Shown: positions 26,241-37,036 of the stretch, piece after piece | Layout of the letters: every line of letters starts with the position of its first letter | Numbering within the stretch: position 1 is the first letter of the stretch | DNA from: Nageia nagi | Taxonomy: Eukaryota > Pinophyta | DNA: 64,000 nt | Reading direction: 5' to 3' | Assembly (NCBI GenBank): GCA_050084985.1 | Contig: JBITNC010000001.1 | Location: 157,108,001-157,172,000 of the forward strand | The notes under the pieces: model-generated | Databases searched by the model: none | Told to the model about the DNA's origin: nothing | Seen by the model: only the letters and a program-made list of their open reading frames with translations | Position numbers and translations under genes: made by a program

Positions 26241-27339
26241 AAAGAGTAATCAAGCACTAGGGTGATCAAAATATTGAACCCCATTGGGCCTCATTAGGGA
26301 AAAGCATGAGGAAAATCCATCTATAATGTCTATTGGGGGCTTGCTAACCATCATATTCAACTCTATGGTATCATTTCTTGAATAAAAGTATGAAATGATT
26401 TTTTGAGTCCTCAAAAAATCTTGAGATTCATGCAAATATCATCTAGTGCAACATGTAGGATGAGGATTTTCCTCTCTTTCCCTCTTATAGAATCCCTCAA
26501 CTGAGGATACTTGAAAGGAGATAAAATTTAATGAAACATTGTTGAGTGTTGATAGAGAGTAAAAATATGCTTCCAAAAGAGGAAGGTCTCTCTAATATAG
26601 AGGTAGATGCATCGCTAATCATAATAATGGAATAAGGTAGTCAATGAGTTGTGGAGTCACGAAAAAAAGATAATGGTATCGATCTCATATATCATAATAA
26701 ATTGTATAGAGAAAGGTGAAGTGATCCTTATACTCTATCTAAATTGAATACAACAAAAAAAAACTCATAAATACTACACTAGGTGGTGATCTTATCTCAA
26801 TCCTTAACTAATGTGAGCCAACTCAAAATTTTCCAAGGAATATCCTTAAACCAAGTGGCAGATGTAGACTAATGTAACTAGGAGGTTAAATCAAACCTTC
26901 ATATAATTGGAAGAATTATTGAAAGTAGTGAGTTATATTGGGTGAGAGGGGCTACTAAGTGGCCACCCAAGTGGTCTGAATGGAGATCCTATATAGTATA
27001 TCTCAACTAGAATTCAATGAGTCCCCTAAGGAATCATGAGCATATTCATCTAATAATGGGAGTTTTTACAAGGAGAAACTAAAATGTTGCAACACTTTTG
27101 AGGCCTTTTAATACCAACAACAATTTCATCCTTATGCTAATATGTCCCTTAAGTAAGCAAGCCCCTCACATGGGAGTCTACATGTGTCACTAGAGTAGCT
27201 TGCTAGACTAAGGAGATGGTGAAAAAATAGAACTAATGAAGCAATCACCCACACCTAAAGGGTCTAGCAATTGATTTTGCAAGAATGATAATGTAAGGAA
27301 CAACCCTCTTACTTTGAATGGATCAAGATAAAGTGTTGA

Positions 27340-27822
27340 TGTGTACCCTGTTTATAGTCATCCAGTCAACATATTGCAAATTAGGCCCCCAAACCTCTAT
27401 ACCATAGAGCATTGTAGGGGTGACTAATGTTTGAAAAACATTAAGTTTATATGTCATGTCCTAGAAATAGAGCTAAATACATTGTCTCTTAATGGAAGAG
27501 ATCATTGTGTAATTGTTATGAATCCTAGGTGAGTTTACTTCTCTCATCGAGAATATAGGGCCTACAAAGAACACTCCTATGTAGGTGTAGGAGGAGAACA
27601 CTCCTATCATGAAAGGTGAAATGGTACTGGTCAAATGATTTAGCAAGGTATGAGGTGACTATGTAGCAAATGATAGGAAATAAAAATTCCTATCAATGAG
27701 AAGGGAGTAAATGATAGGACCATATCCATGTCATCTATCACCTCACAGTTGATGGAGAGGCAAATGACCAAGCTCCTAGAGGCATTGGACACTAAAATAT
27801 TAGTATTTTCTAGGTTCACTAC
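27340..27822 (-). pseudogene. LINE reverse transcriptase, C-terminal part (3' of nested insertion)
   Basis: Minus-strand translation gives conserved LINE post-catalytic motifs: NLENTNILVSNAS next to 27822, and SMLYGIEVWGPNL-like sequence near 27430 (family pattern LLYGVEVWG). The other half lies at 41763-42215. The frame carries on cleanly when one 5-bp duplicate is dropped, so the insertion of copia F split the RT. Stops and frameshifts abound. Weaker, unassigned minus-strand reading continues left to about 26,060. Confidence 0.7.
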
Positions 27823-28026
27823 TTAATTATATTTATGAATATTATGTTATTATTCATTATGATATGATAAGTATTTATACAATTATTCTACAACCAACTA
27901 GGTTTCATGACTCTCAATAAACATATCAAATGCTACTTACTAAGATAAAATAACCCTAACAAACTAAACATGAGAGATCCATGATTGAATCTAGAAAAAT
28001 ACACTTATGATGTAATATTCCTAATA
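27823..28026 (-). repeat. 3' LTR of copia F
   Basis: About 204 bp. It is the uninterrupted version of the right LTR and serves as an empty-site copy for the copia D insertion: the bases flanking D (CTACAAC / CAACCAAC) are continuous here near 27,880-27,895. Confidence 0.7.
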
Positions 28027-28036
28027 CTCCCTTATT
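28027..28036 (-). promoter_or_regulatory. Polypurine tract of copia F
   Basis: The minus strand reads AATAAGGGAG directly before the LTR start TATTAGGAATATTAC, the usual copia arrangement (the terminal TG has become TA). Confidence 0.55.
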
Positions 28037-28445
28037 ACATCAATCTCTAAATGTGGATAGTGTACTAATAGTACCTTGATGAAAAAATAAAGTAATTCAT
28101 AAAAATATGAGGCATGAGTAGGCACATACATATCTACTCGTGGAACCAAGGATAGGGAAAAACACATCTATCTAATATTAAACTTATAAATAAGGAAAAA
28201 CACATATGTTCATAATCATCATGATTGGGAACACACACATTCAATTATAAACACTCACCAAACAATGGTTGGGGACCAATACATCTAACTGATAAATTTG
28301 ATAAGGGAAAAACACATCTAATCATATTTAACAACTATGATTATAGATAAAAAATTTCAATCACTCTTTGACACACCCAATCACTATTGTTATATGACAT
28401 ATAACACTTCATCTTGTTAACGAGGATAAACACACCCACTCACAT

Positions 28446-29804
28446 GTATATATAATGTTCCCAAATATTCTCAATATACAAATTAGCCAAGAAAATGAAA
28501 AATCAAAATCATGCAATGATCCTAGGCATGTCACAAACTATGCTAGGGTATCAAACATGAGTAGCAACAATAAAAGAAGCCAAATGATGCCCATCACTAG
28601 CCCAATTCCATACATATACCCAACATCACACTTTGGGATTAATATACTATGCAAAACACATCCAATAATACCAATGATGCATCATACAAGCATGTATACA
28701 CAAAAATCACTTAACTTTACAAATATGGAAGCATGAACATCAAATATAGAGATAAGAAATGAGATCCATGTATTCCATGACTTCAATTAATCATGGATGA
28801 ATGAATCAGCTCAAAGGGCTCAATATTGGTCTCCAAGGATCCAACTAGGGTATACAAATGTTGAGATAGCTCTTGGAGTGATTTAAAACAATTACCTCCT
28901 ACCAATTATGTGGATGTCATATTTAAGGGCTCCTTCATAGGGTAGCTTCATACAAAGAGAATGAATTTGATTCCAGAATGCCATTAGATGGATTCAAAGT
29001 TGTAGATTGCTTGTGTATGCCTTAGGGTAGGGCAGCCTCACTCCTACAAACATTCAACTTAAGCATAAGATAAAAGGTGTTTTATGCCTCCTGAACTATT
29101 CTTATGCACTGTACTCAAGGTTGCTTAACAATTTCAAGTTTTTGGAACTTCGAAGAGAAGGTTTTCTATATATAATCAATTCTATCATTACAATGAGGCT
29201 CCTTAGCCTTATATAGCTTATCACTAGATTTGGATCTCACCTAGGAGTCATTCCAACCTCTTTAAACTCAACATTAGCCTCTTGGAGGCCCAAGATCTAC
29301 AACATGGGTGCTTAGGGTTAAATATTACTAAATGTGGATACTTAGAGGTCATAAATGCTCAACATGGGAGTTCAAGATGCCATTCATGCCAACATGGTTT
29401 TCTAAGGTGCCACACATGCCAACATGGGAGTACAATGTGCCAATAGACATGGGGGTCTAGAAATCTTCCCAAGGATGATGCATCTGTACAAGAACTTCCA
29501 AATCCAGCATTGGAAAAAATAGGTATTTATACATGCTCAAATACCATCTAGGTGCTATACAAAGCTTGGGATTCCATAATCATCTTTAGGATCTCCAAGT
29601 GCATTAAATGATAAATAAAATAACACATCCTAGCTTGGGAGGAAAATGTCCCTCTTGGGGCTCACAAAATGGGTCCAATGGACCTTTATGATTCTATCCC
29701 AAGTATTTAACAAAAAATACATGAATAAATAAATATTTACAAAAAGGGAATCCTTAAGATTCCAAAATTAATTATTTTTAAAAAAAAGGAGATGTTACAG
29801 TATA
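28446..29804 (-). mobile_element. Solo LTR, family C, copy 1
   Basis: LTR 28451-29799 (1,349 bp) flanked by a perfect 5-bp duplication GTATA (28446-28450 and 29800-29804). Minus-strand start TGTAACATCTCC matches the other family-C copies. No internal region or second LTR is attached, so it is a solo LTR, presumably left by LTR-LTR recombination. It sits in the interior of copia F. Confidence 0.8.
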
Positions 29805-30668
29805 GGTATTTGTTTTACATATATAATTTTAAAACTTGACTTTTTCTCCATGATAATTCTAGAGCATTCTTATCATAATTTTCTGATCTTATAGTACTAA
29901 ATAGATCACCAAATTCTATAACCATCAAGTGTAATAGATTAAGTTACTACATATGAGATTCACTCCATCTATTAGAGGTCAAGTCTTCATCTTCTACAAT
30001 CACCTGTGAAAAATTGAAGCATATTCAATCCAAGTTCACATTGTGTGAGAAAAAAATATATCCTCCCTCATCCCCTTGATGTGAAATTCTCTTAAGAGTG
30101 TTGAGTATCACTAACTATGCATTAAAAATATATATATTAAATAATTTTGTGTTTATTTTTGTTTGACTTATTTAATATCTAATTAATAAAACTAATACTA
30201 ATGTAAATTTATTCTAAAACATCCCTAACTCCAAAATTAAAAAAAAAATCAACAAACAATATTTAGATCCTAGATATAAATATGTGGTCTGAAGGCTCTC
30301 CTATAATGCCAAATATCTCAAAATGAATATTGAGTTTATTCAATCAATATTCATATTTGAATACCACTTACCTCCAACTCACATGGTATGAATTCCACAA
30401 TTGGTGCTCCCATCCTTTCTCAAGTTACCCAAAGAAATGCATAATGAAAAATAATTTTGTAGATCCACATCCTAGAAATGCTTTCAACAATGATGCCAAA
30501 TTGATCCACCATGGCCATAAATTGCTCTACAAACTATTTATCAAAAAGATTTTATTATTAATGCCTTTCTTCACTAACCTCATGGAAAAATCATATCATT
30601 TGTAGAAATTTTCTAAATCCAATTGTTGACTGATAATCCTTCTAATAGGTCATTTATTACATAAATTT
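29805..30668. other. Interior of copia F, AT-rich, unassigned
   Basis: Sequence between the family-C LTR and copia B. Short ORFs only (for example a 91-codon plus-strand frame at 30330), none with a recognisable motif. By position it belongs to the copia F interior. Confidence 0.45.
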
Positions 30669-31391
30669 TGTTAGGAATTAAGCATTTTTTTACTAATATT
30701 TTTTAGCTCTACATTTTGCAATCAACATGCACAAGGTCAATCAGCATGTGCATTTGATGGGTAAGAGGCCAATTAGGAAAAATTTCCTAGGAGAAGATTG
30801 ATCATACCAATTGATCAACCAATCAAGGGATGAATTTCAATTGACCTAGTGGAAGCCAATCCTAACAACCCAATCGGTTTGATGGTGGCCAATTATGACT
30901 CCAAAGATGGGGAAAGTTTATTTTGATGCTAGCAACTTGTTCTTGTATTTATTATTGGTGTGATTTGAGTTTGCATGGGATGATAAACCTAATGCATATA
31001 ATTCCACTCTATTTTGGACTAAAAATAAGATTTTATGGATAGATATAAATATATATAGATTCATTGTAAAATAGAGGGAATTGGGTCAACAGTGATTTGC
31101 ATAGGTATGAGAAATAGGGAGAGGAGATACATCCTTGTGAGAGATACTATTGTAGTGAGGATTACTTGTAAGAACAAAGAGGAAGGTAAAATATTTTGCT
31201 ATAGGTTGTATCCCTTTGTGGTTTTGGATTTATTAATCAATGGATTGGATATTCTCCATAGATGTAGCCCACATTGGGAAAATCATGTTACATAGTTTAT
31301 TATGTCTTATGTGTGATCTTGTTTGCTTGTTTTCTTCTAGTTTAAAGTAGAGTAATTGACCAACTATATTTTTATATAGTGAATCCTAATA
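30669..31391 (+). repeat. 5' LTR of copia B
   Basis: About 723 bp, followed two bases later by a decayed primer site TGGTAACATGGCTC (31394-). It pairs with 33319-34049. Confidence 0.8.
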
Positions 31392-31468
31392 AGTGGTAAC
31401 ATGGCTCTTTTATTTTGTTTGGTGCACTTGATAAAAAGGTGTAAGGGTTTCTAGATCGAGTGGGAGCA

Positions 31469-32250
31469 ATGGAAAAATAAATAAGGTTCAAGGTTGAGAA
31501 GATTAATGGTCAAAATTTTTAATTTTGGAAGATGCAAATAGAGGACTACTTTTACCAAAAGGATCTTTTAATTCCTCTTGAGGTAAAGAGAAATAATGAG
31601 GAGTGGAGTCTTTTGATAGAAAGGTATTTGGTATAATGAGGTTGTGCTTGAGAGCCATGGTTACCTTCAACATATCCAAGGAAAATACTACCAAGGATTT
31701 CATGGACAAGTTGGCCACATTGTATGAAAAATCCTTAGCCTCAAATGAGGTATTTCTCATGAAAAATTTACTTAATATGCAAATGGTTGAAGGAGGATCC
31801 ATTCTAGACCACTTGAATAAGTTTAATATTATAACTAAGCAACTGCATTCAAAGGGTATAGATTTTGAGGATGAGATAAGGGTCTTCTTATTATGTTCAT
31901 TATCAAATATTGGAATAGCTTGGTGATGGAAGTTAGTAAATTTGCTTCATATTCTAACAAGTTAGTATTAGTAGATGTGATGGGCATCCTTCTTAGTAAG
32001 GACATGCGAAGGAAAATCACAAGGGAAATAACAAGTTATCTTGATGCATTTATTATCAAGAATAAGGGAAGATAACAAGAGAGAGGCAAAAATCAAACTC
32101 AAGGAAATCAAGAAGAAGCTCCAAGGGAAAAGTTCATATGAAATGTTGGTATTATGGGAAGAAGGGACACTTGAAAAGGTATTATTATTCCAAGAAGTTA
32201 GATGGAAAAGAGGGCAATGAAGGTAATAATTTCATGAGGCTAATATGGTT
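31469..32250 (+). pseudogene. Copia B gag, multiply broken
   Basis: Starts at the ATG near 31469 with the same N-terminal pattern as copia A2 (FKVEKINGQNF, IEDYFYQKDL) and carries several stops. The UBN2-type core is readable in two frames (31603-31926, DFMDKLATLYEKSLASNEVF, and 31893-32075). The zinc-knuckle region near 32140 is damaged: CWYYGKKGHLKRY-like, with the first Cys and the last Cys not in one clean frame. Confidence 0.75.
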
Positions 32251-32289
32251 GGTAAGATTTTACAAGATGATTTGATATTACGGCTATAT

Positions 32290-32814
32290 ATACATAAAGA
32301 TCATTAGGTCATAGATTAAGGTGCTTCTTTCCATGCCACTTTTCATAAAGAATATTTTGTAGAATATATTTGAGTTGATTTTGGATAGATTTCATTGGGT
32401 AATGATCAACAAGTTATAATTGAGGGTATGGGAAAGATTAAGATCAAGTTTCCTAATAGGAATCAATGGGTTCTCAAGGAGGTGAGGCACATACTATATT
32501 TAAAAAGGAATCTCATTTCAGAAAGCAAACTTGATGGTGAAGGATATATGGTTGCATTTAGTAATAATACTTGGAAGGTATCTAAGGGTTCCATAGTTGT
32601 TGCTAGAGGTTATATGGTTGATACAGTATATTTGTTTGCTAACACTTCTAATGATGCCATGGATTTAGCTCCTGCAAGTGGGAATGTATTTATTGAACAT
32701 CACAAGTTTGCAAAAGTGAAAGAGAATGAAATGGAATTTGGTAAAAATAAAAGAAGGGTGAAATTCCTCAAGGTTGGAAAGGATGTTTCTAAGGAAAAGA
32801 AGAAGAAGATGTAG
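32290..32814 (+). pseudogene. Copia B protease to pre-integrase segment
   Basis: A 139-codon open stretch (32395-32814) matches the copia A2 part between protease and integrase zinc finger (EVRHILYLKRNLISESKLDG). It then jumps to VKFLKVGKD, skipping the HHCC zinc region. After 32814 only fragments with copia A2-like wording are seen up to a polypurine-like CAAAGTGGGAAAT before 33319. Confidence 0.7.
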
Positions 32815-33015
32815 ATAACAAAGGTGCAAGGAGGTATTCAACATCAGGATTTGAAAACTCCACTATGAGATGTTAGATGTGAAAGGATAAGTTGTTATTT
32901 CACATAGTTTCATGTATGTTCTATACTAATGGTGGTGAGTGTTGTGTGTAAAATAAAATCATGGAGTGAAAGATTAGGATGAATAAGTTACCTACAGCTA
33001 TGGAAAGTTTGCATG

Positions 33016-33037
33016 GTGTGTGTGTGTGTGTGTGTGT
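33016..33037. repeat. (GT)11 microsatellite in copia B
   Basis: Uninterrupted GT repeat within the deleted pol region. Confidence 0.9.
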
Positions 33038-33318
33038 ATTCAAGATGAAAGCAAATGAAGGAGAATTGTAGAAGGAAGGCTTGGAATAGAAGTGTTTGCA
33101 TAAGATGGTGATATGAATCATGGAGTTGGAGGTGTGAACTAGTTAAGGTTCATAGAACATCAAAGTGAAGAATTTTATGAAGAAGAAAAGGTGGTTGCAA
33201 AGGAGGAAATGGGGGTTCTCCCAAATTTAGTTGGTCTCAAGGAATAAGAGGTCAAGATGAGAATATCCAAATTCAAGGTTGCAAAGTGTTGTAGGAAATC
33301 AATCTCAAAGTGGGAAAT

Positions 33319-34049
33319 TTATAGGAATTGAGCTTGATTTTTTGGCTAACTTATATTTTCCAACTCTCTGTTTTGTAGTCATCATGCATAAATTCAATCA
33401 ATAGGTGCATTTGGTGGGCAAGGGGGTGATTAGTACCAATCGACTAAGAAGAGGCAAATCATGCTAGTTAGGTGACCGATCGAGTTGAAATTGACCTACT
33501 TGAAACCAATATTGATAACCCAGTTGGTATGATGGTAACCAATTATGACTCTAAAGATAGTTAAAGTCTATTTTGAGGTTGGGAAAATATTCTTGGAGCT
33601 ATTCTTGATGTGTGATTTGAGGTTGCATGGGATGGAAAACCTAATGCATGTAATTCCACTCTAGTTTGGGCTAAATATACTATTGTAATGGATCTTTGTA
33701 AATATATGTAAGATTCATTATATAATAGAGGGACCTGGGTGAATAGTGATTTGCATAGGTGTGAGGAATAGGAAAAGGAGGTAAACCCTTTTGAGAGAGA
33801 TTGTTGTAGTGAGGTTTCCTTATAAAAATAAAGAGGAAGATACAAAAATATTTATTTGTATATTGTATCCTTTTATGGATTTGGACTAATTAATCAAAGG
33901 ATTGGATATTCTCTATGGATGTATCCCATATTGGGTAAATCACATTAGATAGTTTGTTCTCTCTTATGTGTGATCTTATTTGCTTATTTTTCTTCTGGTT
34001 TAAAGTAGAGTAATTACTTAACTATATTTTCATATAGTGAATCCTAACA
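33319..34049 (+). repeat. 3' LTR of copia B
   Basis: About 731 bp, pairs with 30669-31391 with substantial divergence, indicating an old insertion. Confidence 0.8.
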
Positions 34050-34502
34050 AATATTGCATACAAAATACCTCAATAGATTAAACACAAAGAGGCCATGAAT
34101 GAATATGGGCCAACATTTCACCAAATCGATTCATCAAGCATCAATATGCTTAGGTAAAAAAATATTGAAATTGATGAAAATGACTTCCAAACATCCATTT
34201 ACAACCATGTCATTAAGATTGAATCAAGTGACTTTAATGTGCATCATGTATTTCGAACATAATGCTTCTTATTGAGTGTTTCAATTTCCTCTTTGTGTAG
34301 AGTACATGAATTGCAACTTGTCATATTTCTCCTTCTATAGACTAAAACTAGTGTTACAACACTATTGTAAATACCACCTTTGGTTTGGCCTATCTCTACT
34401 ACAACTATATACTTACATATTTATAATATAGGAATAAAATTGGATTTCTCTACATCATTGAGTAGGAGGGAAATCTCACCAGCCCATGTCTTTTCCTTCA
34501 AC

Positions 34503-34517
34503 CTATTTGTGATACCA
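34503..34517 (-). promoter_or_regulatory. Primer-binding site of copia F
   Basis: The minus strand reads TGGTATCACAAATAGG directly after the LTR terminus CTAATA. The first eight bases match the Met tRNA primer site. Confidence 0.55.
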
Positions 34518-34588
34518 TATTAGATTTATGAATACAGTGGTACTATTAATTATGAGATTGTAAGTATTTATACAATTATTCTACAACT
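34518..34588 (-). repeat. 5' LTR of copia F, first fragment
   Basis: The inner 71 bp of the LTR, ending at the copia D insertion point. The remaining 137 bp are at 41626-41762. Confidence 0.65.
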
Positions 34589-35072
34589 TGTTAGAATTTA
34601 TAATACATTATTGTAATAGTTATTCTTTAGATACCTAAATATTCTCTTAATGTAATTCTCTAATTAAACTCACTTAAATACTTAAAAGTATCCTAAATAA
34701 TTTTTAGGTATTTATTGAATTTAAAATTGAGAATATTCTCCTCCACTTATCTCATGGCCATCTCATCGGCATGAGGATGCACATCCCATGTGCATAATTT
34801 TTTCTCCTATAAATAGAAGGCCATCCTTAAGTCTTCTACACTTGATTTTGGAGTAATGAAATGCTCTTAGGGTGTAATTTGATAGGAGAAGAGACTTGTT
34901 GTAAGTTTTTTTCTTGAGAAGTAAAGATCTAGAATTGAAGTGGAGTAATCTCATCCTTGAGAGGAACCACTACACATCCTTTTGTTATCTTTTGTGTGAT
35001 TGATTGAGATTTCTTGGAAGTAGGATTATTCACTCCAAGGTGATCTTGGGTGGTAGGAGTTTCATCTCTTCA
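34589..35072 (+). repeat. 5' LTR of copia D
   Basis: 484 bp. TATAAATA core promoter at 34808-34815, matched at 41362-41369. The next bases, ATTGGCATCTAGAATC, look like a decayed primer site. Confidence 0.85.
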
Positions 35073-36107
35073 ATTGGCATCTAGAATCTTCCTTGGAGGA
35101 TTTTCCTACTCCATTTTATGAGGTAACATATTCACAAAGGTACATACCTCCTCTCCTTCCTTATCTTTGAGTATTTTTTGTGTGGATACTAACATATTTT
35201 CTTTCATATATGTTAGTTCAATTCCTTTTTTATTGAAATTAGCAATGCTATCATTGAGCAATTTGTTTTTGCTAACATGCTTTGTAAGCCCCAAAATTGC
35301 TCAAGTAACAATAATATATTTTTTAAAGTATAAGTTACATTTTTTTCCATATGAAAAAGGTAAATATATATAGAATAAGTTTCAATCTTTACTCTATATT
35401 CAATTTATAATTTTTATAAAATTCTTGTAAATTGAAAGAAAAATTTGCAAATACTTTTTTTTCCTTGCAATATCAAAAATTGTTCAAAATTTGTAACAAT
35501 TTACATATTAAAAAAATATAATTTTTTTAAACTTTTTTGAGGTTGCAGCCTGGTCACACCATCTCCCTAGGCAAGCCACCCTTGACCACCCTAATCCCCT
35601 TTTCTCCATCGCACCTTCGTGAGACTAGGAAGGGCAGTTGGAAGGGAGTCACACCACTGTTGCTAGTCCTCTATCTACAATGCAGCCCTCCATTACTCCA
35701 AACCCAACAACCTTCTAATAGGCATATCTCTACTAACAAGGTTGCAAGTGTGGCTTCAACCCTCTATCGCATTAATTATTTTTCCATGTGTTTCCATTTC
35801 ACCTTTTTTTTCTTGATTCAAGAGGTCAAAAAGGTGGGATATGGCATGTTCTTTTATGCGAAGTACCTCTTACTCATAGTGTGCCACTTCTCCTATGTGC
35901 AACTCCTACCTCATCCTCACCAAACTCTACAATCTATGACATCTTTCTTCCTACATGTGTTACCATGGATGCTCTAGCCTATCTCTGAAATCCAACGAAC
36001 ATTCTTCTTGCATGTGCTACCATGGGTGCTCTTGCCCATATCTAAAATTTGACCAGCATTCTTCATGCGTGCACCACAATGGATGCTCAGTTGCATACCC
36101 TTGCCTA
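35073..36107. other. Copia D interior, left part, unassigned
   Basis: No recognised protein. A minus-strand 62-codon frame (35294-35106) and a plus-strand 146-codon frame (35537-35977) have no motif I know. A 57-bp tandem repeat lies at 35953-36100. Confidence 0.4.
35953..36100. repeat. 57-bp tandem repeat, about 2.5 units
   Basis: The unit CATGTGYTACCATGG.TGCTC followed by a CC.ATATCT segment recurs at about 35953, 36010 and 36067. The plus-strand translation shows 19-residue repeats containing CYHGCS and HSSC, but the frame may not be used. Confidence 0.7.
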
Positions 36108-36290
36108 GCTCTGATACCACTTGAAGAGATGAAAATCCTACCATCTAATATCACCTTGGAGTGAATAATCATACTTTTAAGAACTCTCAATTAATCACAC
36201 ACAAGATAACACAAGGATGTATAGCGGTTCCTCTAAAGAATGAGAGTACTCCACTTCAATTCTAGATCTTTACTTCTTAAGAAGATGAAC
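36108..36290 (-). repeat. Inverted copia D-type LTR end with intact primer site
   Basis: 36122-36290 is the reverse complement of the last 165 or so bases of the copia D LTR, diverged. Directly beside it, 36108-36119 reads TGGTATCAGAGC on the minus strand, a perfect initiator Met tRNA primer site. It is therefore the 5' end of a second, minus-strand element of the same family; its other end is not seen. Confidence 0.7.
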
Positions 36291-37036
36291 AAGCTTTAGA
36301 AGAAAGAATATGAAGACAAAATGCAAAAATGGACAATTCTAGTGAGACAAAGGAATGAATTCATTGCCCACATGCTTCACTTTCAAACTTGCTATACAGT
36401 GGACTCCAATGCTTTTATGTTTGAAGAAATGGATCTTCCTCTTGAACTAAATCTTCCCTAAAGCAATTTAGTGTTAATTGACCTTCCTTTTATAAGTGGC
36501 TAAGATTTGTGTTAATATTGAGCATGTTGAAAAACTTCTAGAGCTTTGCTTTTTGTAAATAACCCAAAGCTAAGGAAAATTACTAAGCCCTTGTTGTGTG
36601 TGGTTCTTTTTTTTTGTGGTTAAAGCAATAATCAAATACTCAAATTAAGTTAATTCAATTGAAGAATGTGTAATAACTTCAAATACTAACTACAATAGTA
36701 GATTAGGATTTACTAACCTTCATCTACTTAAGGTTAAACAAAGTCCACTAATATGACTTACAATATTCTAACACCAATCTACAACTTACTAACTTCAATT
36801 ACTAACCCAAGCAAAGCTACTTACCCACAACTTGTCAATTTCTTTGTAAATTTATACAAGTACTTCCAATTGCATCAAAATTAAACATGATTAAATTTAT
36901 AATAGTTACTTGCAATTGCTATGATAATTGGTTAAATGCTTGATGTTTAACTTGAATAATTTTGCTTGTAATTGTGCTTAGAAAATCAGATATTGATACT
37001 TCTTATGTCTTAATAAATTAACCTTCTTTTGTAGAA

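Larger units (their letters stand above)
30664..34054 (+). mobile_element. Deleted Ty1/copia element B
   Basis: LTRs 30669-31391 and 33319-34049 are alignable along their length, start TGTTAG (TTATAG in the right copy) and end CCTAATA/CCTAACA. Flanks AATTT and AATAT are probably a decayed target duplication. The whole interior is 1.9 kb because the region from integrase to RNase H is lost. LTR phrases such as the TAGATGTAGCCCACATTGGG block match copia A2, so it is an older relative of that element. Confidence 0.82.

Noticed and set aside
35955-36164. Cys-rich 69-codon frame with CYHGCS repeats, like a small secreted peptide
   Set aside because: Follows a 57-bp DNA tandem repeat inside a retroelement interior; no signal peptide, no start context, no support for expression.
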